DNA from: Streptococcus sanguinis
Lineage (GTDB): Bacteria > Bacillota > Bacilli > Lactobacillales > Streptococcaceae
Reading direction: 5' to 3'
Assembly: GCF_001078705.1 (NCBI RefSeq)
Contig: NZ_CDMW01000001.1
Coordinates: 253,106-317,105, forward strand
Length of the DNA stretch: 64,000 bases
The notes under the pieces are model-generated. The model was given only the letters and a program-made list of their open reading frames with translations, was not told the DNA's origin and did not search any database. The translations under genes were made by a program, and so were the position numbers. Within the stretch, counting starts at the first letter, position 1. Every line of letters begins with the position of its first letter. Of this stretch, positions 45,832-56,408 are shown piece by piece.

Positions 45832-46653
45832 TTACTCCACTTCCAATTCTTCTTGGTCAATTTTATGGGCTGTTCGGTAGGCTTGGTAAAAGATAAAGAC
45901 AGCCAGAGCAGTCATGGCAGGGACGATGATTGGGATATCTGTTTCGATAGCAGTCAGCGGTGAGTTCCAGAAGAAGTGGAGAACGAAGGCTGCTAGGAAG
46001 TAGAAGAGCCCCACTCGGAAATAATTTTTCTGAGTTTTGGCATAGCGTAGCATGAGAGCTAGACCGAGAGTGGTTAGGGCGGTGTAGAGCCAGTGAGAGG
46101 CGACGCCGCCAGTGATACGGCCTAAGATACCAGAGATAGTGAAGGAGAAGCCTTCGGGCAGGTCAGAGAGGATATAAGAGAAGTCCTCGCTAATCTGAAA
46201 GCCCATGCCGGCCGTTGTACCCAGCATCAAGAAGGATTTGAGCTTTTTGACGGGGACTAGATAGACAGCGAAGGCAACTGCCAACAGCTTGAGGGGTTCT
46301 TCAACCAGCGGAGCTGCGATGGCATTTTCTAGGTCACTGAGCAGAGTATTTGGGAAGCTGGTGCTGACCCATTCGTGGATATAGGTGTTGGCCAAGCCAG
46401 AGGTCCAGCCAGAGATGAAAAGGCCGCCTAGCAGAGCTACCCCAAGGCTAAGTGCAGGCGTCTGCCATTTTTTTCCCAGTTGACGAATCAAGAGCAGGGC
46501 AGGGACGATATAGAGCAGGGCCAAGAGGGCTGACAGTCCGACAATCCCATAGGAAGTGCCTGACATACTGCCAGTAGTATAGGCTTGTGTCTCGTATTCT
46601 AAGCCAATCGCGCTCAGAAGGAGAAAAATGAAAAGAACAATATTTTTCTTCAT
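45832..46653 (-). CDS. PrsW-family intramembrane metalloprotease
   Basis: 273 aa, about eight membrane segments. PrsW hallmarks: EEPLK (in APLVEEPLKLLAV), the GFQISED motif (MGFQISEDFSYI) and a conserved His in VASHWLYTAL, plus HFFWN near the end. PrsW of Bacillus starts site-1 cleavage of the anti-sigma factor RsiW; relatives act in bacteriocin processing or envelope stress. No anti-sigma gene is nearby. Divergent from the SARP-like regulator gene with 160 bp between; no shared function is shown. Confidence 0.82.
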   Translation of the reverse strand: MKKNIVLFIFLLLSAIGLEYETQAYTTGSMSGTSYGIVGLSALLALLYIVPALLLIRQLGKKWQTPALSLGVALLGGLFISGWTSGLANTYIHEWVSTSFPNTLLSDLENAIAAPLVEEPLKLLAVAFAVYLVPVKKLKSFLMLGTTAGMGFQISEDFSYILSDLPEGFSFTISGILGRITGGVASHWLYTALTTLGLALMLRYAKTQKNYFRVGLFYFLAAFVLHFFWNSPLTAIETDIPIIVPAMTALAVFIFYQAYRTAHKIDQEELEVE

Positions 46654-46754
46654 AAGTAACTTTCTAAAATTTTATTTTCATCCTAGTATAACAAAAAAAT
46701 CCTAAATAAAACCAATTTAAAAACTGGAAATTAAGGATTAGTATAATACTTTAC

Positions 46755-46783
46755 TTGCCAAACTGTCTCTTTTTGTTTATATT
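46755..46783 (+). promoter_or_regulatory. Promoter of the SARP/AAA regulator gene
   Basis: TTGCCA, 17-bp spacer, TATATT, 30 bp before the ATG. A minus-strand TATACT at 46685-46690 may be the -10 of the PrsW-like gene. Confidence 0.6.
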
Positions 46784-46813
46784 AGTTCTATAAGGTTTCT
46801 TGGAGGCGTTTGC

Positions 46814-49800
46814 ATGTCGAAAAATCTGTTGAGGTTGAAATTGCTAGGAAGTCCGAGTGTCTTTCTCAATCAGGAGGAAGTCTTTTTTCCTTTTGCTAAA
46901 ATCAATGCTCTGCTTTACTATCTCCACATCAATGGAGCAGTCAATCGGGAGGAGATTGCAGGAATCCTCTGGGAAAACAAGGATAACCAGACCGCCAAAA
47001 AGAATCTGCGCAACACAATTTATCAAGCTAACAAGCTACTAGGTGGGGAATGGATTGTCGCTCCCAACCGGACTGTTCTGTCGCTTAATCCTGAGTGTGC
47101 GATTGAAAGTGATGCAGAACTTTTCACGGACCGTCCTGCGGAGCATCTGTCGCTCTATCAGGGGGATTTTCTGCAGGGCTTCTATCTCAAGGACAGCGAA
47201 GCCTTTGATTACTGGGTGTCTAAGATGCGGACGCGATATGAGCAGCTTTATATCCAAGCCTGCTACCAACAGCTGGAAACAGAAAAAGATCATCTGGATT
47301 TGGAAGAGGCTGAGCGGAATTTGCGCCGCTTGATCAGCATTGATGAGTTTGATGAGAAGAACTACCATCTGCTCATGAAGCTCTATCAGGATAATGATCG
47401 GCCTGGCAAGGTGATAGAGACCTACTACAAATTGGTCAATATTTTGGATAAGGAACTGGGCATTAGCCCTACGGAACCTATCCAGCAACTATATCATGAG
47501 GTGCTTGCCAAGGACCGTAGCGAGCGTAAGACCAAGCAGTTTCTGCGCAATACGGACCACTTTTTCGGGCGGGTCGATGAAATCAAGCGCTTGGAATCTT
47601 ATTTCTCTAAAGTGATAGAGACTCAGGAAGCGGGTGCTCTGGTCCTAGTCGGTGGTACTGGTATCGGAAAGCGGACAGTGACTCGTCAAGTACTGGCCAA
47701 TCAGACCAAGTATTTCCAGATTGTCATGGCTGAGTGCTTTAAGGAAGAGATGAAAGCAGAGCTGCAGCCTTGGCGTGGTTTGCTGGACGGTCTGGGGGAT
47801 TTGGTCATTCAGCACCAGATTCTCTCTATCAGCCAGTGGCAGGTCATTTTGGAGAGTTATTTTCCCATTTTGACAGGCGGCACTTCTAGTCTTCAGTTGG
47901 ATGCGGACAAGCTGGCTCAGTTTGTGGTGGATATTCTGCAGAAGATTTCTAAGATAAAAGCTTTGATTGTCTTGATTGAGGACTGTCACTGGATGGATAA
48001 GTCCAGCGTTACTGTCTTGGAGCAGGTTATGAATCATTTGACCGGCTATCCTGTGGCCTTTGTGCTGACCAAGCATCTGAGCACCCCTTCTTATTTGGAA
48101 CATTTTTTCAATCACCTGCTGGTACGCAATAAGCTGGGCTTTATTGAGCTGCAGCCGCTGAATTTTAAGGATAGTGCAGCTTACTTGCAAGCCCAGACAG
48201 GTCAGTTAGCCATATCTGAAGAAGGCCTTGAGGATATTTATCGGGTCAGTCAAGGCATCCCTTTCTTCCTATCAGAGTATGCTGAGCAGCTCCTGCGAGG
48301 AGAGAAGTTTCATCCGCTGACTCCGGCCATCAAGGCCAAGCTGTCTCTGAAGCTGGATTACCTGAGCAGTCAAGAGGAAGAGTTGGTGGACTATCTGACT
48401 TGCTTTAGGGCTCCTGCGTCGGTTTCTCTCTTAGCTAGATTATTAGGGCTGCCGATGGAAGAAGTGGTCGAAATCACTGAGGAGTTTGGACAGAAGCAGC
48501 TCTTGATGGAAGAGGAGCAGGGCGAGGAATTGGTAGTGCGGTTCAGTCAGGAGCTTTTGAGAATCTACGCCTATGAGCGCCTGTCACTTGCCAAGAAGCG
48601 AATACTGCATCACCAGATTGCCCAAGGCATGGAAGACCAGCTGGGAGACTCTCTCCATCATGCCCAGCTGCTCAATGAAATCGCCTATCACTACAAGATG
48701 TCCAAGCAGCCGATTAAGTCTCTGGAGTACGAGCTGCATTATCTCGAGGCTACCCTGCAGTTTCATCACGAGCTCTTTCCAATTTATTCGCGGGAGTTTG
48801 GTTTTATCGAAAAGACGGATGATAGCAATCAGTCTGCAGTTTTGGACCAGTTTGAGCGTATCCGTCGGGAGATAGAGGGCTTAGAGAGAAAACACCAGAA
48901 TCACAAGGATTTTCAGCTATTGGTTCTTCGCTTTCTCTATCTGGAAGGGCGCTATGCTATCCGGACGGGGAATTACCAGCAGGGAATGGACAATATCCAG
49001 CAGGTGATTATTTCGGCCAAGGAGCTGCAGCAGATGGATTTTCTCCTAGAAGGCTATCGGCAGATGATTTACTACTGTATCCAGACGGAGAATATCCCTG
49101 AGATGCGCTACTATACGGAGCTGGCTCTAGATGCTTCGGTCCAGGCCAACAATCACGAGGCCATTGCTATCAACCTCCGGCTCAAGGGGCTCTATCATCT
49201 CATGATTGGAGATGAGGAGCAGTCGCTTCACCATCTCTATCAGTCTATTGATTGTTTCAGCTTGACGGCTTCGCTGCGTTCCAAGTACTCGATTCAGATT
49301 GCGGCGGCTCTAGACTATCTGGCAGAGATTGAGCAGATTCGCGGAAATTTCACGACTGCGCTGACCCATCAGAAGGAGGCCATTAAGCTGACGGAAAATA
49401 AAACAGCAGAGCCTTCGATTTTTGCTTTCTACATCGGCTTGGGTATGACCTATTATCAGCTGAAAGATTATGAGCAGGCGGAGCGAATTTTCCTCAAAGC
49501 TAAAACAGCTTTGAAATCTCTCAGCTTCCCTTGGAAAGAGACCCAGTTGGAAGTGTATTTGGCCTTGATTGGCTGTGAGAAGAGAGATTATCTGCCTGTG
49601 CTTGATCTTCTGCGGAAAAAGGATAGCCTCATTAGTCGCTATGGCAATCCGCGGGACAAGGGGTTGATTTACTATCTGATGGCTGTGATTAAGTATCGCC
49701 TGCTGACTGGCAGCTTGCAGCAAGCAGGCTTTGAAGTCTTGCTGGATCAGGACTTTGACACCTACTATGAAACGGCCAAAAGCCAGCTCAATCCCTACCG

Positions 49801-49870
49801 AGATCGGCACCAACTCAAGGAATTAGAAAACTTACGCCAAGGTCTGTATCAGGCATTAAGCACAAAATAA
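46814..49870 (+). CDS. Large SARP-type regulator with AAA ATPase and TPR domains
   Basis: 1018 aa. Residues ~1-100: winged-helix DNA-binding domain of the OmpR/SARP kind (LRLKLLGSPSVFLNQEEVFFPFAK, NREEIAGILWENKDNQTAKKNLRNTIYQANKLL). Residues ~100-245: BTAD-like helical domain. Residues ~250-450: AAA/STAND ATPase (FFGRVDEIKRLESYF, Walker A GGTGIGKRT at 280-288, Walker B ALIVLIEDCHWMD). The rest is helical with TPR-like repeats (e.g. GNYQQGMDNIQQVIISAKEL). Such proteins act as ligand- or partner-triggered activators. Targets unknown; neighbours are the divergent PrsW-like gene and the convergent hut operon. Ribosome site TTGGAGG. Confidence 0.82.
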   Translation: MSKNLLRLKLLGSPSVFLNQEEVFFPFAKINALLYYLHINGAVNREEIAGILWENKDNQTAKKNLRNTIYQANKLLGGEWIVAPNRTVLSLNPECAIESDAELFTDRPAEHLSLYQGDFLQGFYLKDSEAFDYWVSKMRTRYEQLYIQACYQQLETEKDHLDLEEAERNLRRLISIDEFDEKNYHLLMKLYQDNDRPGKVIETYYKLVNILDKELGISPTEPIQQLYHEVLAKDRSERKTKQFLRNTDHFFGRVDEIKRLESYFSKVIETQEAGALVLVGGTGIGKRTVTRQVLANQTKYFQIVMAECFKEEMKAELQPWRGLLDGLGDLVIQHQILSISQWQVILESYFPILTGGTSSLQLDADKLAQFVVDILQKISKIKALIVLIEDCHWMDKSSVTVLEQVMNHLTGYPVAFVLTKHLSTPSYLEHFFNHLLVRNKLGFIELQPLNFKDSAAYLQAQTGQLAISEEGLEDIYRVSQGIPFFLSEYAEQLLRGEKFHPLTPAIKAKLSLKLDYLSSQEEELVDYLTCFRAPASVSLLARLLGLPMEEVVEITEEFGQKQLLMEEEQGEELVVRFSQELLRIYAYERLSLAKKRILHHQIAQGMEDQLGDSLHHAQLLNEIAYHYKMSKQPIKSLEYELHYLEATLQFHHELFPIYSREFGFIEKTDDSNQSAVLDQFERIRREIEGLERKHQNHKDFQLLVLRFLYLEGRYAIRTGNYQQGMDNIQQVIISAKELQQMDFLLEGYRQMIYYCIQTENIPEMRYYTELALDASVQANNHEAIAINLRLKGLYHLMIGDEEQSLHHLYQSIDCFSLTASLRSKYSIQIAAALDYLAEIEQIRGNFTTALTHQKEAIKLTENKTAEPSIFAFYIGLGMTYYQLKDYEQAERIFLKAKTALKSLSFPWKETQLEVYLALIGCEKRDYLPVLDLLRKKDSLISRYGNPRDKGLIYYLMAVIKYRLLTGSLQQAGFEVLLDQDFDTYYETAKSQLNPYRDRHQLKELENLRQGLYQALSTK

Positions 49871-49901
49871 AAGAGGATGAAAGCAATGTTCATCCTCTTT
49901 T
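49869..49901. terminator. Bidirectional terminator between the regulator gene and hutG
   Basis: Perfect 13-bp stem AAAAGAGGATGAA / TTCATCCTCTTTT, 7-nt loop. Confidence 0.85.
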
Positions 49902-49931
49902 GATGTTTGTAATGAAGTTTTTAAATGCCTA

Positions 49932-50921
49932 TCAGTCATGTGCTTGCGCCCAGACTTGGGTCAGGTAAAAGACAAAGCTGGCTGCCAGATTAGCCGTATG
50001 GTTGTCTATATCGTGAGGCGGAGAGACTTCGACGATATCAAAGCCGATCAGTTTGCCTGAGGCAGCGATGTGCTGGAAGACCAAAACAGCTAGATTGGGA
50101 TCCACACCTAGCGACTGAATGGCACTGACGCCAGGCGCTGCACCAGCTGCGAAGCAGTCAATATCAATGGTCAAATAGACCTGCTCCTTGCCGGTCAAAA
50201 AGGTATCGACCACCTTACAGACTTCCTTGTAACCCATTTGGTACATATCCATTCCAGTCAGAAACTGGATAGCCTTGGATTTTGCCACAAAGTCAAAGAG
50301 AAAGAGATTGTTATTATGCTCCTGAATCCCTAGGATAAGGTAGTTAAAGGCCTGCTTTTGAGCCAGAGTGTCATCGAACATCTGGCGAAAACCGGTACCA
50401 GAGTTAGGACCAGTCTGGTCATAAGGCCGCAAATCAAAATGGGCATCCATATTGATAACGGCCAAGTCTTGGTCAGGAGCTAGTGACGACTTAAGTCCCA
50501 GATAGTGGCCGTAGGCTGTTTCGTGGCCGCCACCTAGGACAATAGGCCGGAGATTAAGCTCTCGCAGGCGTTTGACTGCTCGAGCCAAGCTTTGCTGCAA
50601 CTGCTCCAGAGAGCGGTTAGGACCGTCAATATCGCCAACATCAAAGACGCGGACGTTTCTGCCCAGATGCCAAGGAAGCTTGGCCAGCTGGGTTCGGATA
50701 GCTTGTGGTCCTTCGACAGCCCCCACTCGGCCATGGTTGATATAAACCCCTTTGTCACTCTTGAAGCCAATCAAAGCAAAGTTGACCCCGTCAAAGGGTT
50801 TTAAGTTAGGGTCATTTAAGTCCAAAAACTCAATAACCATCCCCCATTTGGCAGCATATAAATCATCATCCAGTCTCTTATGATAGTAGCTGTTATCTAG
50901 CTGATAGTAATCTTCTAACAT
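49932..50921 (-). CDS. hutG: Formimidoylglutamase HutG (arginase family)
   Basis: 329 aa from ATG 50921 (AAAGGA upstream; an ATG at 50939 has no ribosome site). Hydrolyses N-formimino-L-glutamate to glutamate and formamide. Binuclear Mn ligands are visible: [16 protein letters not shown] and [10 protein letters not shown]. Last gene of the minus-strand hut operon, 143 bp after hutH behind a hairpin, so it may be expressed at a lower level. The operon also encodes the folate-dependent route for the same substrate. Confidence 0.9.
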   Translation of the reverse strand: MLEDYYQLDNSYYHKRLDDDLYAAKWGMVIEFLDLNDPNLKPFDGVNFALIGFKSDKGVYINHGRVGAVEGPQAIRTQLAKLPWHLGRNVRVFDVGDIDGPNRSLEQLQQSLARAVKRLRELNLRPIVLGGGHETAYGHYLGLKSSLAPDQDLAVINMDAHFDLRPYDQTGPNSGTGFRQMFDDTLAQKQAFNYLILGIQEHNNNLFLFDFVAKSKAIQFLTGMDMYQMGYKEVCKVVDTFLTGKEQVYLTIDIDCFAAGAAPGVSAIQSLGVDPNLAVLVFQHIAASGKLIGFDIVEVSPPHDIDNHTANLAASFVFYLTQVWAQAHD

Positions 50922-51002
50922 GATTTTGTCCTTTTCCATAACGATACTTGCGACTTTATTATAAGAGTTTCCCGCAAGCCTGTCAATGACTTTTGGCGGG
51001 AA

Positions 51003-51034
51003 AAGAAGCCCAGCTGAACGAGAGCGGGCTTCTT
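51003..51034 (-). terminator. Hairpin between hutH and hutG
   Basis: Perfect 9-bp stem AAGAAGCCC / GGGCTTCTT; minus-strand tail TTCC is short, so termination may be partial. Confidence 0.55.
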
Positions 51035-51063
51035 ATGTTAGCTTTTTTACAGAGCCACCAGCT

Positions 51064-52605
51064 TTAGAACTGAATGCTCAAGTCTACAGCCTTTTCAACT
51101 ACTGCTAGGAATTCTTCGTTTTCAATCAGCTCAGAAGCCTTGTTGAGCTCTTCATAGATTTCGATGTCCTTATCAAACTCGATAAAGCGGACATGCTGAC
51201 GGAAGAGGTCGTAGGCCGGTTTAGTTCCCTTGCCCAGTTCATGGTTTTCTGGTTTCAGATCCAGAGCTTGGCAGGCTGCCATGATTTCTGTTGCCACGAT
51301 GCGGCGAGAATTCTTGAGAATCTCAGCTGCCTTGCGTGCTGCAGTAGTTCCCATGCTGACAAAGTCTTCTTGGTTTTCACAAGATGGGATAGAGTCTACG
51401 CTGGCTGGATGAGATAGAACTTTGTTTTCAGAAGCAAGTGAAGCACAAGCATACTGGGTAATCATAAAGCCAGAGTTGAGTCCTGGGTGTTTGACTAAGA
51501 AGGATGGAAGCTTGCTCAGTTGGCTGTTGACCAGGCGTTCCACGCGACGCTCGGATACATTACCGATTTCAGAAATAGCGATACCGAGGAAGTCGAATGG
51601 CTGAGCCATTGGTTCACCGTGGAAGTTACCGCCTGAGATGACATGCCCTTCCTTGGTGATGATAGGGTTGTCTGTAACAGAGTTGATTTCAATCTCAACC
51701 TTGGTCTTGACATAAGCGATAGAGTCCTTGCTGGCACCATGAATCTGCGGAATACAACGCAGGGTGTAAGGGTCTTGGACCCGTTGTTGAGTGGCTACGG
51801 TTGTGTTGCCACTGCCTTCTAGAAGGTTGCGGATATTGCGTGCTGTAGCCAGCTGTCCGCTTTGAGGACGGATGGTATGTAAGTCTTCTTCGAAAGGACT
51901 GGTAATACCATTGTGGACTTCCATGGAAAGAGCACCAGCGACATCTGAAAGTTTAAGCAGCTGGATGGCATCGTAGGTAGCCAGCGCTCCGATACCTGTC
52001 AGGACAGTCGTTCCGTTAATCAGCGCCAGGCCTTCCTTGGCTGCTAGATCGATTCTCTTGATGCCGGCCTTGTCCAAAGCTTCTTGTCCAGAGAGCAGTT
52101 CACCTTGATAGTAAGCGCGACCCAGTCCTAGCATAGGCAGAACCATGTGAGCCAGCGGTGCTAAATCTCCAGAAGCTCCCAAAGAGCCTTTTTCCGGAAT
52201 GTAAGGCACGACACCTTTATTAAGCAATTCCAGAAGTTTTTCAACAGTAGAGAGACGGATACCAGAATAGCCTTTGACCAAGGAATTAATACGAATTAAC
52301 ATAATCGCACGGACTGCATCTTCAGGCAGGGGATCGCCATAGCCTGAGGAGTGCGTACGGATTAGGTTTTCTTGCAGTTGAGTCGTATCTTCTGGTGAGA
52401 TGCTGACATTGCAGAGAGAGCCAAATCCAGTTGTAACACCGTAGACCACCCGCTTTTCGCGGACGATGTCATCTACGATTTTACGAGAAGCCTCCACAGC
52501 TTCCTTTGCTTCTTGGTTGATTTCGCAGGTGGCTCCATGACGAGCCACTTCGATCACATCTTCAAGTGTTAGACTGTTTCCGTCTAAGTGAATCAATTTT
52601 GACAT
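51064..52605 (-). CDS. hutH: Histidine ammonia-lyase HutH
   Basis: 513 aa, full length. Deaminates histidine to urocanate, first step of the pathway. The Ala-Ser-Gly triad that cyclises into the MIO cofactor is in GSLGASGDLAPLAHM (~residue 143). Also present: YGVTTGFG at the start and QDPYTLRCIPQIHGA. Ribosome site TGGAGG before ATG. 35 bp after the permease gene. Confidence 0.96.
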   Translation of the reverse strand: MSKLIHLDGNSLTLEDVIEVARHGATCEINQEAKEAVEASRKIVDDIVREKRVVYGVTTGFGSLCNVSISPEDTTQLQENLIRTHSSGYGDPLPEDAVRAIMLIRINSLVKGYSGIRLSTVEKLLELLNKGVVPYIPEKGSLGASGDLAPLAHMVLPMLGLGRAYYQGELLSGQEALDKAGIKRIDLAAKEGLALINGTTVLTGIGALATYDAIQLLKLSDVAGALSMEVHNGITSPFEEDLHTIRPQSGQLATARNIRNLLEGSGNTTVATQQRVQDPYTLRCIPQIHGASKDSIAYVKTKVEIEINSVTDNPIITKEGHVISGGNFHGEPMAQPFDFLGIAISEIGNVSERRVERLVNSQLSKLPSFLVKHPGLNSGFMITQYACASLASENKVLSHPASVDSIPSCENQEDFVSMGTTAARKAAEILKNSRRIVATEIMAACQALDLKPENHELGKGTKPAYDLFRQHVRFIEFDKDIEIYEELNKASELIENEEFLAVVEKAVDLSIQF

Positions 52606-52640
52606 GTAAAATCCTCCATTATGGGATATAATGCTTAGAG

Positions 52641-53981
52641 TTAGTCAGGGTTAGTAGGAACTTGTTTTCGACCGTGCATGAAGTAGTAGACTAAGCTTGC
52701 AACGGCAGCACCAATGACACCATAGACTACGTTCATCGGATTATCAGCTACAATCATAACCAGGCTGACAACAACAGCTAAGACTGGGATGATAGGGCCG
52801 AATGGTACACGGAAGACAACCTTCTTTTCTGGATACATTTTTCTGAGTTTCAAGACCGCCAAAGCAGTTGGAATGTATTGGAAGAAACGGAAGACCACGC
52901 TGAGGGTTGCCAATTCTTCAAATTTACCAGAGAAGAGTAGGGCGATGGCACATGCTCCAGAAATGATAATTGCTACAACAGGAGCGTTTTTAGAGTTGGT
53001 TTCTGAAATTTTCTTAGGGAGCAAGCCTTCATCTGCGATGGCTGCACCATAACGTGGTACCATGATGGATTCCCCGATATTAAGACCGGCGATTGAGATA
53101 AGGGCACCAATAGAGACAATCCAAGCACCAGCAGGGCCAATCATTGCTACGAAGGCATCTTGTACAGAAGCATCCGTCTGCATAATATGGTTACCCAGCA
53201 TGGCGATGGTTCCAGCGATAATGAGCATATAAAGTACAGAAACGATACTAATGGAGCCTAGGATAGCCCGAGGCACGTTCTTTTCTGGGTTGCGCATTTC
53301 ACCGGCAACGATAGACATGGTTTCAAAGCCAATGAAGCCATAGAAGATATAAACGGCTGTGTTGGCAATAGCAGTCATGACATTGGTTCCAGGTTCAAGC
53401 TGTAGGAAAGGAGTGAAGTTTCCTTTGTCTATTCCACCTTTGATAAAGAAGATGGCACATGCTGCAAAGGCAATGATTGGAATCAACTTAGCTACAGTTG
53501 CGGCCAGTGTGAAAAATTTAGAGGTCTTCAAACCAGCAATATTCATCAAGCTAAGCAAGACAATCAAAGTGATACTAAGAACTAGTTCGTAAGGAGTAAA
53601 AGCTGGGAAGGTAATGACGAAGAGTCGGGCAAAACCGGCAGCCATTGCTGACCAAGCGATGATGGTTACGACCCAGCCTAGAAAACCTACATTAAAGCCG
53701 ATAAAGTCTCCAAAGGCCGCTTTGGAATATTGGAAAGCTCCGCCGTTTTTATTAAAATAACCAGCAGTTTCTGCCAAGCAGACGGCTAGGAGAATAACGA
53801 GGAGGGCAGTTCCAAGCATGACAGCTAGAGAGGCAGGACCAAGTCCTTTATAAATCTTTTGCGGTAGGAGGAAAATCCCTGAACCGATAACGGCATTGAT
53901 ACCGTAGAGAGTTGCACCGGAAAAGCTGAATTTCGCTTTTTCCTGTTCTTGTTCTTGTGCAGTGAGTTTAGTTGCGTCCAT
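52641..53981 (-). CDS. hutT: APC-family amino-acid permease, probable histidine transporter HutT
   Basis: 446 aa, about twelve membrane segments; APC signature at the first helix (FSGATLYGINAVIGSGIFLLPQ) and GFIGFETMSIVAGEMRNPEKNVPRA. Placement between hutD and hutH makes histidine import the likely role, but urocanate or another amine is possible. Ribosome site AAAGGAG. Confidence 0.82.
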   Translation of the reverse strand: MDATKLTAQEQEQEKAKFSFSGATLYGINAVIGSGIFLLPQKIYKGLGPASLAVMLGTALLVILLAVCLAETAGYFNKNGGAFQYSKAAFGDFIGFNVGFLGWVVTIIAWSAMAAGFARLFVITFPAFTPYELVLSITLIVLLSLMNIAGLKTSKFFTLAATVAKLIPIIAFAACAIFFIKGGIDKGNFTPFLQLEPGTNVMTAIANTAVYIFYGFIGFETMSIVAGEMRNPEKNVPRAILGSISIVSVLYMLIIAGTIAMLGNHIMQTDASVQDAFVAMIGPAGAWIVSIGALISIAGLNIGESIMVPRYGAAIADEGLLPKKISETNSKNAPVVAIIISGACAIALLFSGKFEELATLSVVFRFFQYIPTALAVLKLRKMYPEKKVVFRVPFGPIIPVLAVVVSLVMIVADNPMNVVYGVIGAAVASLVYYFMHGRKQVPTNPD

Positions 53982-54056
53982 AATAATGTTTCTCCTTTAG
54001 AGATATGGGATCCTTTCCAAGTAAAGATAGAATGGTGACAAGGCATCATGGTATCT

Positions 54057-54656
54057 TTACCTAGTAGGGATGTGGGTCAAACCAGCCCATATAGCAAGGG
54101 GCGCACCTTTTGGCTGGTTACTCGAAAACATTATTTGCAGCTCAGTTTCCTGAGTCTCTTTTTCCACTATCAGAAGCTGCTCTGTCTCTAGGTTAAGTGC
54201 TGGCAGGTTTGTTCCCGTCACCGTCAAATCACCTAAGGCATAGATAAATTGAATTTCGTCATCTCGGCTAAGCTCTTGCCCATTTGAGATAGCAATCATC
54301 TGTCCCTGATAATGGTTGCTGTAGATTAAGTTAAAGTCGGTACAAGTCCCCCGACTTGTGATAGAATCACTCCCTTCAAATACATAGGGAGTAAAGGGAG
54401 CTAGAACCGTTTCCTCCTGCCGACTGGCATTGTGGAGATGAAGTGTGTGGTCCAGGCTCATGAGAATGCGGTGAAAGCCGCTGAGGTCAGAAAACTGACT
54501 TTCAGCCAACTCCATAGTTGCTGTCGAGAGTCGATAGTCAAAGTCACGCTTGCCATAGTGGCCAGTTGGCGGGGAAAGATAAAGCTGTTTTGTCTTTCCC
54601 CCCGACCAATCGGAAACTTGAAAATCGTTTGCTCTTAAAAGGGTTACATGTGTCAT
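54057..54656 (-). CDS. hutD: HutD-family protein
   Basis: 199 aa bicupin-like HutD family: LLRANDFQVSDWSGGKTKQLYLSP at the start, FDYRLSTATMEL, and HNASRQEETVLAPFTPYVFEGSD. HutD accompanies hut genes widely; it is thought to bind urocanate or formiminoglutamate and tune the operon, without proven catalysis. 12 bp after fhs. Confidence 0.85.
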   Translation of the reverse strand: MTHVTLLRANDFQVSDWSGGKTKQLYLSPPTGHYGKRDFDYRLSTATMELAESQFSDLSGFHRILMSLDHTLHLHNASRQEETVLAPFTPYVFEGSDSITSRGTCTDFNLIYSNHYQGQMIAISNGQELSRDDEIQFIYALGDLTVTGTNLPALNLETEQLLIVEKETQETELQIMFSSNQPKGAPLAIWAGLTHIPTR

Positions 54657-54668
54657 TTTTGGTATTTA

Positions 54669-56342
54669 TTAGAACAAACCGCTGATATTGCCGTCTTTGT
54701 CAACATCAATCTTTTCGCTGGCTGGTACTTTAGGCAGTCCTGGCATGGTCATGATCGCACCAGTCAGAGCAACGATGAAGCCTGCACCAGCAGAAACTTT
54801 GAGCTGGCTGATAGTCACAACAAAGTCTTTAGGTGCACCTAGCTTTTTAGCATCGTCTGAGAAGGAGTACTGCGTCTTAGCCATACAGATAGGATAGTTG
54901 GAGAAGCCCAGCTCTTCCAGTTGTTTGAGCTCGCGTTTAGCGGCAGGAGTCAGGCGAACGCCCTTGCCACCGTATACTTTGGTGACAATTTTGTTGAGCT
55001 TGGTCTCAATGGAGTCTTCTTCATTATATACAAATTGGAAGTGATTGTCTCCTTCGGCCAATTCAACAACTTTTTCAGCTAACTCTTTACCGCCGGCTCC
55101 GCCATTAGCCCAGACGTCGGAAATCACTACGTCAACGCCGCGTTTTTGGCAGGCGTCATAAACTGCTTGCAATTCTGCTTCGGTATCCAGCGGGAATTTA
55201 TTGATGGCAACGACTGCTGGCAATCCATAAACATCTTGAATGTTTTCCAGATGTTTTTCTAAGTTCGGCAGTCCGTCTACAACAGCTTGGACATTTTCTT
55301 CAGCCAAATCACTCTTAGCCACACCACCGTGCATCTTGAGAGCGCGGATGGTAGCAACCAGAACTACAGCCGATGGACGAAGGCCAGATGTACGACACTT
55401 GATATCAATGAATTTTTCAGCACCCAGGTCAGCACCGAAACCAGCTTCGGTGACTGCATAGTCGCCATATTTGAGAGCTAGTTTGGTAGCTAGGACACTG
55501 TTACAGCCATGAGCAATGTTAGCAAAAGGTCCACCGTGAATCAAGGCTGGTGTGTGTTCCAGAGTTTGAACCAAGTTTGGATGGATGGCGTCTTTGAGGA
55601 CAGCAGCCATAGCGCCACCAGCTTTCAGATCCTTAGCAGTTATTGGCTTGCCTTCAAAGCTATAGCCAATGATGATTTTTTCCAAACGGTTCTTGAGATC
55701 GGTAATATTTTCTGATAGACAGAGAATAGCCATAACCTCAGAAGCAACTGTAATGTCGAAACCATCTTCACGTGGAACACCATTGACCTTGCCTTGTAAG
55801 CCATTTACGATGTGGCGTAGTTGCCGGTCATTCATATCCACTGCCCGCTTCCAAGTGATGCGGCGAGAGTCGATGCCTAAGGCATTGCCATGGTGGATGT
55901 GGTTGTCAATGAGGGCCGCCAGCAGGTTGTTGGCAACACCGATGGCATGAAAGTCACCAGTGAAGTGGAGGTTGATGTCCTCCATCGGCACCACCTGGGC
56001 GTGACCACCGCCAGCAGCTCCGCCCTTGATACCAAAGACAGGTCCGAGTGAAGGCTCCCGCAGAGCGATAACGGCTTTTTTACCGATAGCAGCCAGAGCA
56101 TCGACCAATCCGACAGAAGTCGTGGTCTTACCTTCTCCTGCTGGTGTCGGAGAAATAGCTGTCACGAGAATCAGTTTGCCGTCTGGCTTGTCTTTTAAAG
56201 CTTCTAGTTGGCCGGCACTGATTTTTGCCTTGTAATTTCCATAAAGAGACAAGGCGTCTTCAGCAATTCCTAGCTTTTCTGCCACCTCTTTGATGGGTTT
56301 CATTTGAACCGAATTCGCAATTTCAATATCTGATAAAACCAT
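54669..56342 (-). CDS. fhs: Formate-tetrahydrofolate ligase
   Basis: 557 aa from ATG 56342 (AGAGGTAAC upstream), matching the family length. ATP-dependent synthesis of 10-formyl-THF from formate, reversible. P-loop [19 protein letters not shown] signature [21 protein letters not shown] and the ITAIASP-like block. In the hut operon it probably works with ftcD and fchA to drain or use C1 units from histidine; streptococci often have a second fhs elsewhere. Confidence 0.93.
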   Translation of the reverse strand: MVLSDIEIANSVQMKPIKEVAEKLGIAEDALSLYGNYKAKISAGQLEALKDKPDGKLILVTAISPTPAGEGKTTTSVGLVDALAAIGKKAVIALREPSLGPVFGIKGGAAGGGHAQVVPMEDINLHFTGDFHAIGVANNLLAALIDNHIHHGNALGIDSRRITWKRAVDMNDRQLRHIVNGLQGKVNGVPREDGFDITVASEVMAILCLSENITDLKNRLEKIIIGYSFEGKPITAKDLKAGGAMAAVLKDAIHPNLVQTLEHTPALIHGGPFANIAHGCNSVLATKLALKYGDYAVTEAGFGADLGAEKFIDIKCRTSGLRPSAVVLVATIRALKMHGGVAKSDLAEENVQAVVDGLPNLEKHLENIQDVYGLPAVVAINKFPLDTEAELQAVYDACQKRGVDVVISDVWANGGAGGKELAEKVVELAEGDNHFQFVYNEEDSIETKLNKIVTKVYGGKGVRLTPAAKRELKQLEELGFSNYPICMAKTQYSFSDDAKKLGAPKDFVVTISQLKVSAGAGFIVALTGAIMTMPGLPKVPASEKIDVDKDGNISGLF

Positions 56343-56364
56343 ATTGTTACCTCTTGAGAAAAGA

Positions 56365-56392
56365 AAGTCCATTCATGGGAAAGAGTGGACTT
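56365..56392. other. Hairpin between fchA and fhs
   Basis: Stem AAGTCCA / TGGACTT with 14-nt loop in a 66-bp gap; no T-run. Possibly an mRNA processing or stability element. Confidence 0.4.
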
Positions 56393-56408
56393 CTCTTCCG
56401 TTTATCTA

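Noticed and set aside
47645-48190. 181-codon minus-strand open frame
   Set aside because: Antisense to the ATPase domain of the SARP-like regulator; no upstream signals.
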